Source: a virus
Length of the DNA stretch: 28,401 bases
Virus record (IMG/VR): IMGVR_UViG_3300032182_000525
Location: 1 to 28,401 of that record
Reading direction: 5' to 3' (one strand)
The notes beneath the pieces are model-generated. The model was not told where the DNA came from, made no database searches, and worked only from the letters and a program-made list of their open reading frames with translations. Positions 16,301 through 23,207 of this stretch are shown here, in pieces (position 1 is the first letter of the stretch; each line of letters begins with the position of its first letter). The position numbers and the translations under genes are program-made.

Positions 16301-18807
16301 ATGAAGTTACTGCTTCCAGTAGTGGTGTTGTTACTTTAACCAACGAACAAGTATACACATTTGTTCTAGACAATCATAATGGAAAAGAGTTTGTACAGAA
16401 TGAAACTCTTATCATTGGATCTTTGACAACATTTAATGCAACTAACAACACAGACCTTTCAATTACTATTGCAAAAGACGCTGGTAAGGTTTCTGAACTA
16501 GTTGTCAAGGAAACAGGATCAAACTACGATTCTGCAATTCTCTCTGTAGAAAGTCCACAACTTCCTGGAGGAAGTGTTGCAAATGGTAGCGTTAGTATCT
16601 CTGGTGGAGAAATTTACAACACAGATGTAACGTTGTTTGGATCTGAGTATACTGCTCCTCCATCTATCGTTGTCAAAGGCATTGGTAATGGCGCTTCTGG
16701 TGCCGTCATTGAGGCAAAATTGACTATCGATACCCCTGCGGTAAGAATGGGTGTTGCAATCGATCCTACGGGCGTTACACAGTCAACTACACCAACTAAG
16801 TTTAAGTTTGCAAACCCCGTTTACTTACAGAACAACTCTAAGTATGCTCTAGTAATCGAAACAGACTCAACCGAATATGCAATTTGGACATCTCGCCTTG
16901 GAGAGATTGAGATTGCTACCAGCACACCTGTTACCACGCAACCTCTGCTTGGATCTGTATTCAGATCTCAGAACGTTGATACTTGGGCAGAAGATCTATT
17001 TGAAGATATCAAATTTACCATCAACCGTGCTGAATTTGATATCAGTAGAGTTGGAAGTTTGAAGGTCGAAAATGAAGATCTTGGTTATCAGTTACTAGGA
17101 ACAAATCCAATTCAAACTGATGGCACCTCAAATGCTGGCGCAACTTCGGACTTGTTTAGAAACAACAATAAGATCCTAAGAATCCTGCATCCAAACCATG
17201 GTTTTGAAGATCGTGGTAAGTCATATGTATTCTTCAGAAATGCAACAGAGGTTGCTGGTGTAACTGCTACACAACTGAACACAACACTCTTTGAGGTAAA
17301 AGGTGCTGGTGTTGATTACTACCACATTGAAAACGCAACTGTTGCTGCAAATACTCTTCGTGGTGGCGGTGGAAATATTCTTGTTGCGACAAACAAGAAA
17401 TATGAGCGTATGTATCCACAGGTGAATTACCTAACTTTCAGTGCAACTAAGGTTGAAACTAAAGTTAAGTCAACTAATATTGTTCCTGTAGACTCAAATA
17501 CGACAAACTATGTTTCTTACTCACAAACAGATTATGAAAAGACTTTCCTGAATGAAATTCACTACTTCAATAATCAGAAAGTATTGGCATCTAAGATTAA
17601 CCAGACTTCAAATAATCTAGACAGATCTTTTGAGTTGAAGATTGATCTTTCATCTACAGTCTCTTATCTGTCTCCAGTAATTGATCTTTCTTCTGCTTCT
17701 GTCAAATACTTGTCAAATAGAATTGAAAAAGCTGTTGGACAAGAAGACAGATATGGAAGAAGAGATCAAATCTTGAAGTTCAAGGATGTTTATTATTTCT
17801 CTCTCGCAAATATTCCTGTTGGAACTGATATCGATGCTGATAACAACCAAGCAATCGAAGGTTATGAGAGTAAAGCAAAGGGAACTATTATTAGAAAGAC
17901 TGTTGTTAGTGGAACCACTAACATCTGGGTAAAAGTTTCTACTACAAATGGATTCCAGAAGAATGAAGGTATCATCTTTGGTGGAGCAAATGCTAGTGTC
18001 TCTTGGGATCCAACAGCAAATGCTGGAGCAGGTGGAGGAGGAGCAGTTGGATCAGATCCAACCAGAGAAATTTTCTCTGTAAATGTTGCCGACTTGATTG
18101 TTGCAAGAAACCCAAGTCTACTAACATCAACCTTTAATAATAAGATTGATGGTAAAGTTCAGTTCTTTGATTCTAAGAATCAAACAATTACTCTTAAGAA
18201 TGATAAGAAACCCTATGGTAATCTTGGTTACACCGAGTCTCTATTAGAATCGTCATCTTCTGGAAATGCAAGATCTGGTGAAGGTGTAGAAGATATCTTT
18301 AGAGTTGGAGATATTATTTCCTATCCTGATCAAGCATCAGAAACCGCTGGTTATTGGGAAATCAAATCAATAGAATACACAGATGGTATTGAATTTAGAC
18401 CAGAAATTACTTTCAGTGATAGTTCTTCTATTGCAAAATATGTAAGTAAGGAAATTTCTATTGGAAACCCAGGAACTTCTATTGATGTAAGATTGACTGC
18501 AAATGTCAAGAACATCAACGACATTCAAGTTCTCTACAGATATAAGAGATCTTCAAGTCAAGAAGCATTTGATAACATTGAATGGGAGTATTTCAACGGC
18601 ACTGGTTTACCAGATACCGAGGAATTCCCAACCAGTGAAAATAGCATTTCTGGAATTGTTGAAAAACAAAGTTCATATCAAGAACTCAAGTTTAGTGTTG
18701 CCAACCTTCCAGAATTTTCTTCCTTTGGTGTCAAGATTGTAATGAGATCTAACGATCCTGTTTTTGTACCAAAAGTCCAAGATTTACGTGCTGTTGCTTC
18801 ATATTGA
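10324..18807 (+). CDS. Giant DUF4815-type virion structural protein
   Basis: Encodes 2827 residues, roughly 300 kDa. The start is fixed by a good ribosome binding site and by an N-terminus typical of the DUF4815 family: NPYFEDFDANKNFYKVLFRP, then GYSIQGRELTQLQSILQNQI and a Phe-Lys-Gln-Gly-Glu strand. Later core blocks of the same family are visible: DIGKLEKRIERLEYYTTLSI (from about 1476), GFIVDNFETHKIGDI, VKYVLRRLKPSTKLYPFLEG, NPLAQTFKIENFEGG (from about 1894), SKYALVIETDSTEYAIWTSR and QPLLGSVFRSQNVDTW. Inserted between them are GSGY repeats (about 640-676 and 2055-2133) and GDYIIGATSGAYG-type beta modules (about 782). Such proteins are late virion components of marine T4-like phages. After gp8, T4 carries the gp9-gp12 baseplate and fibre genes, so a baseplate-periphery or fibre-attachment role is plausible, but I see no T4 gp9 or gp10 signature. 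First gene of a four-gene late unit. Confidence 0.9.
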   Translation: MPQKTNLNVNPYFEDFDANKNFYKVLFRPGYSIQGRELTQLQSILQNQIESFGKYSFKQGELVIPGEVGLNNKLDFVKLSSVSEVAVNDGAGNIVYKKYDISALVGQQIRGLTSGVIGNVVSSKGATETNSDTLFVVYTTSGNANNETTFRQGETLEVINGINTPLMVVGTDGSVLPTALTVVDPDTQAESSVVSPAMGFASAVKVEEGIYFVNGYFVRNDEQLLVIDPYYNAPSAKIGFLVEEDIVTPEEDASLYDNAIGSSNFSAPGAHRLKISLSLKQYSLDTQTDKNFIQLLRVRRGVIEKKVVQADYSLLEQTLARRTYDESGDYVVDNFSVDVREYAQKEGNNGVYAADSEGNYNGLSEQDASEKMLANVGPGKAYIRGYEIVNKETKELEVSKARETLDSDNVTIKTRGLPSYSVKNVSGSIPLNAEGSDLTAYPDVELYNVYNDAVVGRAIDFTSTQRSTEDADGRINTINRRGSLFTDSDGIKTVTVEVSQQNLVLKANPTNNASPTLVFSDICDSNGELHAVSTRASGLPEAYNSFKVVGFSIVKRADASPGDPNKNFAEITLLGNKAELSALLEYDPEDDGSRRFLFLGTTTGAGQGPIATFTKTNGTILAGQSSQTYSDVTGVASANGVNAKFNVERDGTGAISSVTIADAGSGYTPTETITILGSSIGGADTTDDIVITVASIVPVEKLGYIVDYSEVVTPLIGTTKPSNFTLKEKGFGFNSDTDVVVSKGTLSDGSKAYNSIFGLSYFGPQFFTKIILESQPENGFGPGDYIIGATSGAYGIVEGTTQSAFSSSGILMIRKLSGEFKSGEVLKDENDNSAKIATENTISHFVTKYRSTGGYTASSGPSNSVVTISINGQLFDTSKVTVSTNAAGEVMYVDIRDRASFTQTYSQPPVITVTTGLSNISLAARVDAILYRNTVVNYNPQDVKSFGAAFGSLGANKFTADIEDEKTEYVNLVSITEFTFSGKKGFKFLECNGFGGDATQFVKQGDYVQYTGTDGLSVKGMVQYATEPEGTIKSRIYLDKCLPEEVVNGNIVKIVPKIDNFAQGTLIYPTGSGQVSSISRGSEDSKIKYYYRRDFVTTSTTSGNFITFTAQLPFGTQRFVTFDESNFIMSVLDPGDSTNVKTGDIIYLTSDNIATSNTTDQASGLNAGSVIITLPTSVFNATTNFPKLKLSATLELSKARPRIKTAVKNKRILIKSVGDRVIPIRGENFDDESTTISSYSDAFRVRYVYEGTSVAAPDVDTAGNLVGNGTDISDRFTFDDGQRDTYYDVSRLVLKPGYPAPTGQIVIAFDYFEHSQGDFCTVDSYSHEAGVTLEEIPSFNSSVHGIVSLKNVLDFRPKVDSSAYVSGFANVSSRQEPTTTFTGEGGVVSVTPAPDTNLEYTFSFSQSEFLNRIDGIFLNKKGQFVLKEGNSSQNPTRPEPLDDAIALYYLYIPAFTTTSKDVRITPVDNRRYTMKDIGKLEKRIERLEYYTTLSILEQQALGMQIRDDIGFDRFKTGFIVDNFETHKIGDISSADYLCAIDTQQSVLRSQSNEESFGLREVNSRDDQRVIDGYQKTGDIVTLPYTTLPLLGNDFATKTINPNPFVALQYVGEGQLSPRIDPWYDKTVEPLIVDNNTQLYSIFIAKNEIRDSFSSLFNSFVINWVGSKDVSGEITSFGSINSDSAGSKVQQASVASSSNVSPQNNEIGKGLSTDSSDKGTVATSLRFFARSIAVKYVLRRLKPSTKLYPFLEGKDISRWINPDNKFTGIAGSSLQGFNGPIITDENGNASGLILIPGGYAPLQNATWTGNPNTIQYDTTSEQVRVTTGTKTFRFTSSASNAAKEEVDTYAEIKYYAIGRLPENPATINSTSPAIFKANEGVQIIDSVTDVEARPNPLAQTFKIENFEGGCFATSVDLYFNKKSTNIPIRVYLTNTESDKPGKYIVPGTEVSLVPNTRIRVFTSGTLTVTIGETITGARSNCSGPLAKVLDRNNNEVTASSSGVVTLTNEQVYTFVLDNHNGKEFVQNETLIIGSLTTFNATNNTDLSITIAKDAGKVSELVVKETGSNYDSAILSVESPQLPGGSVANGSVSISGGEIYNTDVTLFGSEYTAPPSIVVKGIGNGASGAVIEAKLTIDTPAVRMGVAIDPTGVTQSTTPTKFKFANPVYLQNNSKYALVIETDSTEYAIWTSRLGEIEIATSTPVTTQPLLGSVFRSQNVDTWAEDLFEDIKFTINRAEFDISRVGSLKVENEDLGYQLLGTNPIQTDGTSNAGATSDLFRNNNKILRILHPNHGFEDRGKSYVFFRNATEVAGVTATQLNTTLFEVKGAGVDYYHIENATVAANTLRGGGGNILVATNKKYERMYPQVNYLTFSATKVETKVKSTNIVPVDSNTTNYVSYSQTDYEKTFLNEIHYFNNQKVLASKINQTSNNLDRSFELKIDLSSTVSYLSPVIDLSSASVKYLSNRIEKAVGQEDRYGRRDQILKFKDVYYFSLANIPVGTDIDADNNQAIEGYESKAKGTIIRKTVVSGTTNIWVKVSTTNGFQKNEGIIFGGANASVSWDPTANAGAGGGGAVGSDPTREIFSVNVADLIVARNPSLLTSTFNNKIDGKVQFFDSKNQTITLKNDKKPYGNLGYTESLLESSSSGNARSGEGVEDIFRVGDIISYPDQASETAGYWEIKSIEYTDGIEFRPEITFSDSSSIAKYVSKEISIGNPGTSIDVRLTANVKNINDIQVLYRYKRSSSQEAFDNIEWEYFNGTGLPDTEEFPTSENSISGIVEKQSSYQELKFSVANLPEFSSFGVKIVMRSNDPVFVPKVQDLRAVASY
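12241..12351 (+). repeat. GSGY-type beta repeat in the DUF4815-type protein
   Basis: Encodes GVNAKFNVERDGTGAISSVT followed by IADAGSGYTPTETITIL, the same plan as the repeats in the other structural proteins here. Confidence 0.75.
16486..16722 (+). repeat. Two GSGY-type beta repeats splitting a DUF4815-family block
   Basis: Encodes ELVVKETGSNYDSAILSVES and, after a Gly-rich link, TDVTLFGSEYTAPPSIVVKG. They lie between NPLAQTFKIENFEGG (from 16003) and KFKFANPVYLQNN (from 16801). In shorter relatives I would expect those two blocks to be close together, so the repeats look like an insertion. Confidence 0.6.
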
Positions 18808-18816
18808 TTTCCGCGT

Positions 18817-19023
18817 ATGTCATATATCAAAGTTTCTGGACATGATGGTCTCGTAAGGGACGAAAACACAGGTGCCATCATCAATGTGGACAATTCTGCC
18901 ATTGAAGCAAGGCGGAAATCAAAACAACTGAATTCCGCGTTGCAAGACATAAATATGTTGAAGGATGAAGTCTCTGAAATCAAATCCCTACTTAGAGAGT
19001 TAATAAGAAATGCCAGCAATTAA
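18817..19023 (+). CDS. Small coiled-coil protein of T4-like marine phages, unknown function
   Basis: Encodes 68 residues. The N-terminus IKVSGHDGLVRDENTGAIIN is a pattern I know from small conserved proteins in the structural region of marine T4-like phages (K-V-x-G-H-x-G-L-V-R-D, then G-A-I-x-N). The second half (residues about 36-63, LNSALQDINMLKDEVSEIKS and on) has a heptad-like spacing of Leu, Ile and Met with charged residues between, so a coiled coil is likely. The gene starts 9 bp after the stop of the DUF4815-type gene without a clear Shine-Dalgarno sequence and overlaps the next gene by 14 bp, which suggests coupled translation. Its role is unknown; a small assembly or linker protein would fit, by inference only. 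The opposite-strand reading frame over it is a shadow. Confidence 0.8.
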   Translation: MSYIKVSGHDGLVRDENTGAIINVDNSAIEARRKSKQLNSALQDINMLKDEVSEIKSLLRELIRNASN

Positions 19024-22000
19024 CGTCGCAAGAACTGATACCCTTGAGCAGCAGAGGGTAAAAATTAATGAAATCGGTACACAAATTTTTAATGTCACGG
19101 CAGGTGGCAGTGATCTTGCTACTGGTAATCTAAAGTTAGGTGATGGAACAGTTGCTACTCCATCTTTAGCTTTTACCAATGAACCTGGATTAGGTTTAAT
19201 TAGACCTCTTAACAATACCATTCAATATGTTTCTGATGGTAAAAAATTATTAAACATTGCATCTTCATCAACAACTTTCTTTAAAGATGTAATTTTACAA
19301 AAAAACGGACTGAATACACAAGGAGTCTTTATTGTATCTGGTGGACAAAATTATGAAGGTGGTGTATACACCAATGTAGAAATTGTTGGTGGTACTGGTA
19401 GTGGTGCATTATCTACAATTACTGTTGAAAATTTTGGAGGATCAATTACTACTGATGGTGAGGGATACTTGCAAGGTAATTTCTCCAACGTCAATTTGGT
19501 TGGTGGTTCTGGTGCTGGAGCTACAGTATCCTTTTCGGTAGATGGAATTGCTAATGGAACAGTTACTCCTGGATCTGGATACACCGATGGCGTGTACAGT
19601 GGTGTAAATCTAAATGGTGGAAATGGAAATGGAGCTGTTGCCGAAATCGTAGTAATTTCAGGTGAAGTTAATACAGTTTCTTTTTCCAATGAAGGTTCTG
19701 GATATCAAAACGGAGATATCTTGACTGCCAATACAGCGGACATTGGTGGAACTGGTAACGGATTTAATTATGAAATTACAACAAATCCAGGAATTATTGA
19801 TGAATTAACATTCCAGATTAAAGAAGCGGGATATTTAGTTGGAGAAGTTCTTTCTTTACCAACAGGTGTTAGTGGTATCAGTGTAACTCTCCCAGGAGAG
19901 GTAAGTGGACTATCAACTACATTAAACAATGCAAGTGCTCAGATTACTGTTGCTTCAACAACAGGTATTGTAGTTGGTATGTCTGTTACTCAAGATCCTG
20001 GAGATGTTGGTATTATTGATCCAACTGCTACTGTTCAAAGTATTGATAGTGCTACAGAATTAACTTTGACAGCAGCACCTCTGGTTTCTGGTGCGGCTTC
20101 ATTAACATTTACATCACCAAATCCTCAGCAACTAACAGTACCTAATAGCAACGTATTTAATCAGGGAGATATTCTCACTGTAACTTCTGGGACAGGTCAA
20201 TTTGCAGCAAATACAACCGTAAGTATTATTATTGATGCAACTACAATCTTTCTATCAGAAATTCCAACAGCTGCTGGTCCAGCAGTAATTTCAACATCTC
20301 CCCCATATGGTGTTGGATCTACTCCACTTCAATATACAATCGATGCAGTTGGAACTGTTGGTGAAGTTATCATTACTGATGCTGGAAACGGATATTCTAT
20401 TGGTGATAATCTAACTGTAGATCCAACAAATTTACTTCAAACTATTACATATCAGGTTTCTTCTCAGACTACAGAAAAAGTAACATTTTCACCAGCAGTT
20501 CCAGCTGGAGTTTTCCAAGTAGGACAGCAAGTACAAAATCAACTTTCTACGGGAATTACTAGTGAAGTTTATGAAGTAGTTTTAAATGGCGGTAATATTG
20601 ATTATATTATTATTGGTTCTTTAGGATTAAACCAATCAGATGTTCTGGAAGTATCTACAAACACAAGTTTAAATGGCACTGTTGATGTTTCCGAACAAAA
20701 AAATAAGTATTTTATTGATCTTGATGATGGTAATGGAGCACTATACAGACCGAGTTTAACTTTATATCCTGGAAATACTTATAGATTTAATTATCCAAGT
20801 GGTCACCCATTTGGATTTAGTAGAAGCAGAGATGGAAAATGGAGTCCAGGAAATATTACAAACATCTCTGCAACTGTTGATGTTACTACAAAAACAGTAA
20901 CTGTTTCATCAACTACAGGAATCCTTGAGGGGATGTTAGTTTCTGAAATTGGAATTGGTGCTGGTGAGATTGAAACAGACACTGTAGTTGAATCTGTAGT
21001 AGATGCTACAACTATAATTCTTTCAAAATTACCAGTAAATTCTGGGTCTATGACTTTGGAATTTACTGGATCTGAATATACAGATGGTATTGTAAGAGAA
21101 GGCAATTCAAACTATATTATTTTTAAGGTTAGTGAGTCCACGCCATCTACATTGTATTATTATTGCTTCCTCCACCCAGATATGGCGGGAGAAGATGGTT
21201 TAGAATCTACAGTTTCAATTGCAGCAAACAATCCCAGATTAATTGGTAGTGGATTGTCTATTGGTGTATCACAAATTACAGTAGAAGATATTATTACTAT
21301 CAACAATGATGCTGGTTCAATAACTTGTGTTGATTTGACATCTACAAGTGCAACCATTGATTCTGCAACTATAACATCATTGCAATCGAGTTCTTTAACA
21401 GCTACAACTTTTAATGCTACTACTATAAGCGCATCTACATTAACAATTTCATCCCCAACTACAAACATTAGTGGAGATGTAAATATTGGATCTACAATTA
21501 CAGTAAATGCGGTTTCTGGTGAAATTACTACTAGTGGTATCTTAAGAACCAATGATAAACTAAATGTCAATAACATTGGATTCATTGAAGATAATGAATT
21601 TTATGTTACTAGTGGAAATCTTGTATTAAGACCACCAGCTTTAAATGTTGCTAAAGTTGATTCTTCTACTGCATTAGTTATTCCTGCTGGCACAACTGCA
21701 GATAGACCAACCACACTAGCGCAGAATGGTTCTATTAGATTTAATACTACTACAGAACAATATGAGGGATATAATGCAACAACGACCTCTTGGTCTTCTC
21801 TTGGAGGAGTAAGAGATATTGATGGAAATACTTATATTCTTGCAGAACTGACAACTGGAGCAAATGATAATACATTATGGTTCTATAATGATAGTGCTAA
21901 CACATTAAAATTAACTCCAGAATTTTTAGATTTTAGAAATGTAAAGAAAATTTCTTCTGGTAAATTAGGACTTCCAGCATTCTCGGTATGGTCATCAAAC

Positions 22001-23206
22001 ACTCCCGTTTCTGTCGGTCAGTATTTGAAGTATAGAAATAATTTGTATGAGGTTACAGGAGCAGGAACAACAGCAACTTCTGGAAGTGAACCAACACACA
22101 CTTCTGGAGTTGCAAATAATGGAACTGCACAATTAACTTGGTATTCTTCATCTGTATCTCCGTTAGAATTTACAGAGATAGAAGAGTTGCGAGTAGGACC
22201 AAATAAAGATTGTCCTTTGATTATCAGTCAAGAAACAAAAATTCTAGACAATGTAATTTCAACTCTTGTTCAAGATTTGGTATTGACTCCAAATTCTGGT
22301 AAGAAAGTAACTATTGATGCTCCATCTTCGCTTGTAATTCCTGTTGGCAATACGAATCAAAGAGGTTCTGCGGCTCAGGGATCGATCAGATACAATACAA
22401 CAATATCTCAGTTTGAAGGATACAGTGGAGCTAACTGGTCTTCTCTCGGTGGAGTTAGAGATGTTGATGGAAACACATATATTATTCCAGAAACTGCACC
22501 TGCAGCAAATGAAAACATTTTATATTTCTACAATAATAATGTAAATACAATTCAACTAAGTGAGACAGAACTTGATTTCACAAACATTGATACCATTACA
22601 ACTAGTGGTGGCAATTCATTAGCACTGAATACTGATATTTTAACCTTAGATAGTTCTGCTACAACTATCGACAACACAGATGCTTCATCTACATTTATTA
22701 GTACAACAAAACAATATTTGGATTTAGGACTTTCAAGTGGACTAAATGTAGACCCTGTGTTGAGATTAGATGATCAAGGTGATGTGTACTTGAATACTGG
22801 ATTTGGCACGGGAACTTTTAACGGAGTTAAAATTTTTGATGGTGACCTAAAAGATTTTGAACTAGCAGATTACGCTGTTGCTACAAAAACTTTTGATTTG
22901 ACAAAAGGAAGCACTAATACTTCTTCTTCAATTCTTTATAGTGTTGCATCTGCTAAAGGTTGTGATGTTACTGTTGTGTGTAAGTCAAGTAGTGGTAAAA
23001 AATCTATGGTAAAGTATTCTGTCATTGATGATGGTACTGATATTTACTTTACAGAGATTGGATCGTTAAATACTTCTGCGGATGGATTTACTGCAAGTTT
23101 TGATATTACTGCATTGAATGAAACTAGAATTAGTTTAACTCTTTCCGATGATCATTCTAATGGAGACGTGGTTTCGTTCACCCTAGTAACACAAACTATT
23201 AAGTAA
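19010..23206 (+). CDS. Modular tail-fibre-like structural protein with cupredoxin-like domain
   Basis: Encodes 1398 residues. The start (MPAINVARTDTLEQQRVKIN) opens a short helical segment and overlaps the preceding gene by 14 bp. Then come: an array of GSGY beta repeats (about 104-285, and about 447-475); three copies of a TVxVSSTTGIxxGM module (about 304-368, 374-428, 618-686); a cupredoxin-like domain (about 557-735) with His599 in SGHPFGFS and Cys719, His722, Met725 in YYYCFLHPDM; a Thr/Ser-rich stretch (780-820); a W-x-NTPVSVGQYLKYRNNLY module (about 990-1050); two tail-fibre repeats (about 885-975 and 1106-1195); and a C-terminal beta domain with YSVIDDGTDIYFTEIGSLNT (about 1337-1356), typical of marine phage fibres. 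The make-up suggests a fibre or host-contact protein. Several lines are AT-rich (14-15 of 60 bases G+C near 20581 and 21901). Function is inferred from modules; no enzyme activity is seen. Confidence 0.88.
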   Translation: MPAINVARTDTLEQQRVKINEIGTQIFNVTAGGSDLATGNLKLGDGTVATPSLAFTNEPGLGLIRPLNNTIQYVSDGKKLLNIASSSTTFFKDVILQKNGLNTQGVFIVSGGQNYEGGVYTNVEIVGGTGSGALSTITVENFGGSITTDGEGYLQGNFSNVNLVGGSGAGATVSFSVDGIANGTVTPGSGYTDGVYSGVNLNGGNGNGAVAEIVVISGEVNTVSFSNEGSGYQNGDILTANTADIGGTGNGFNYEITTNPGIIDELTFQIKEAGYLVGEVLSLPTGVSGISVTLPGEVSGLSTTLNNASAQITVASTTGIVVGMSVTQDPGDVGIIDPTATVQSIDSATELTLTAAPLVSGAASLTFTSPNPQQLTVPNSNVFNQGDILTVTSGTGQFAANTTVSIIIDATTIFLSEIPTAAGPAVISTSPPYGVGSTPLQYTIDAVGTVGEVIITDAGNGYSIGDNLTVDPTNLLQTITYQVSSQTTEKVTFSPAVPAGVFQVGQQVQNQLSTGITSEVYEVVLNGGNIDYIIIGSLGLNQSDVLEVSTNTSLNGTVDVSEQKNKYFIDLDDGNGALYRPSLTLYPGNTYRFNYPSGHPFGFSRSRDGKWSPGNITNISATVDVTTKTVTVSSTTGILEGMLVSEIGIGAGEIETDTVVESVVDATTIILSKLPVNSGSMTLEFTGSEYTDGIVREGNSNYIIFKVSESTPSTLYYYCFLHPDMAGEDGLESTVSIAANNPRLIGSGLSIGVSQITVEDIITINNDAGSITCVDLTSTSATIDSATITSLQSSSLTATTFNATTISASTLTISSPTTNISGDVNIGSTITVNAVSGEITTSGILRTNDKLNVNNIGFIEDNEFYVTSGNLVLRPPALNVAKVDSSTALVIPAGTTADRPTTLAQNGSIRFNTTTEQYEGYNATTTSWSSLGGVRDIDGNTYILAELTTGANDNTLWFYNDSANTLKLTPEFLDFRNVKKISSGKLGLPAFSVWSSNTPVSVGQYLKYRNNLYEVTGAGTTATSGSEPTHTSGVANNGTAQLTWYSSSVSPLEFTEIEELRVGPNKDCPLIISQETKILDNVISTLVQDLVLTPNSGKKVTIDAPSSLVIPVGNTNQRGSAAQGSIRYNTTISQFEGYSGANWSSLGGVRDVDGNTYIIPETAPAANENILYFYNNNVNTIQLSETELDFTNIDTITTSGGNSLALNTDILTLDSSATTIDNTDASSTFISTTKQYLDLGLSSGLNVDPVLRLDDQGDVYLNTGFGTGTFNGVKIFDGDLKDFELADYAVATKTFDLTKGSTNTSSSILYSVASAKGCDVTVVCKSSSGKKSMVKYSVIDDGTDIYFTEIGSLNTSADGFTASFDITALNETRISLTLSDDHSNGDVVSFTLVTQTIK
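19320..19770 (+). repeat. Array of GSGY-type beta repeats in the fibre-like protein
   Basis: Four signatures follow closely: SGGQNYEGGVYTNVEIVGGT, TTDGEGYLQGNFSNVNLVGG, VTPGSGYTDGVYSGVNLNGG and NEGSGYQNGDILT. The first three share G-x-Y-x-x-G-x-[YF]-[TS]-x-V-x-[IL]-x-G-G, a tandem repeat of about 45-55 residues. This is the most regular run of the repeat family in the window. Confidence 0.75.
20680..21230 (+). other. Cupredoxin-like domain interrupted by an inserted module
   Basis: The domain opens KYFIDLDDG, continues LTLYPGNTYRFNYPSGHPFG with His599, and closes TLYYYCFLHPDMAGE with Cys719, His722 and Met725. One His before a C-x2-H-x2-M cluster is the ligand order of type 1 copper proteins such as plastocyanin, although plastocyanin has C-x2-H-x4-M. 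Between the two halves (about 20863-21067) lies a complete TVSSTTGILEGM module that also occurs twice upstream. Copper binding is not shown; similar domains are frequent in marine phage structural proteins. Confidence 0.65.
21662..22590 (+). repeat. Two tail-fibre repeats flanking a WxxNTxYxxG-type module
   Basis: Copy one (about 21662-21930) has ALVIPAGTTADRP, GSIRFNTTTEQYEGYNA and WSSLGGVRDIDGNTYILAE. Copy two (about 22325-22590) has SLVIPVGNTNQRG, GSIRYNTTISQFEGYSG and WSSLGGVRDVDGNTYIIPE. The DNA is also similar in the WSSLGGVRD part (from about 21791 and 22438). Between them is VWSSNTPVSVGQYLKYRNNL followed by SEPTHTSGVANNGT, a module I know from phage tail proteins. Confidence 0.8.
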
Positions 23207-23207
23207 A

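Noticed and set aside
10324-18807. Assignment as T4 gp9 or gp10
   Set aside because: Position after gene 8 suggests it, but no sequence block resembles gp9 or gp10; the N-terminus and core blocks fit the DUF4815 type instead.
18678-19019. 113-residue - strand frame covering the small coiled-coil gene
   Set aside because: The + strand gene has a recognisable N-terminal motif and coupling to its neighbours; the - strand frame spans two + strand genes and has no supporting signals.
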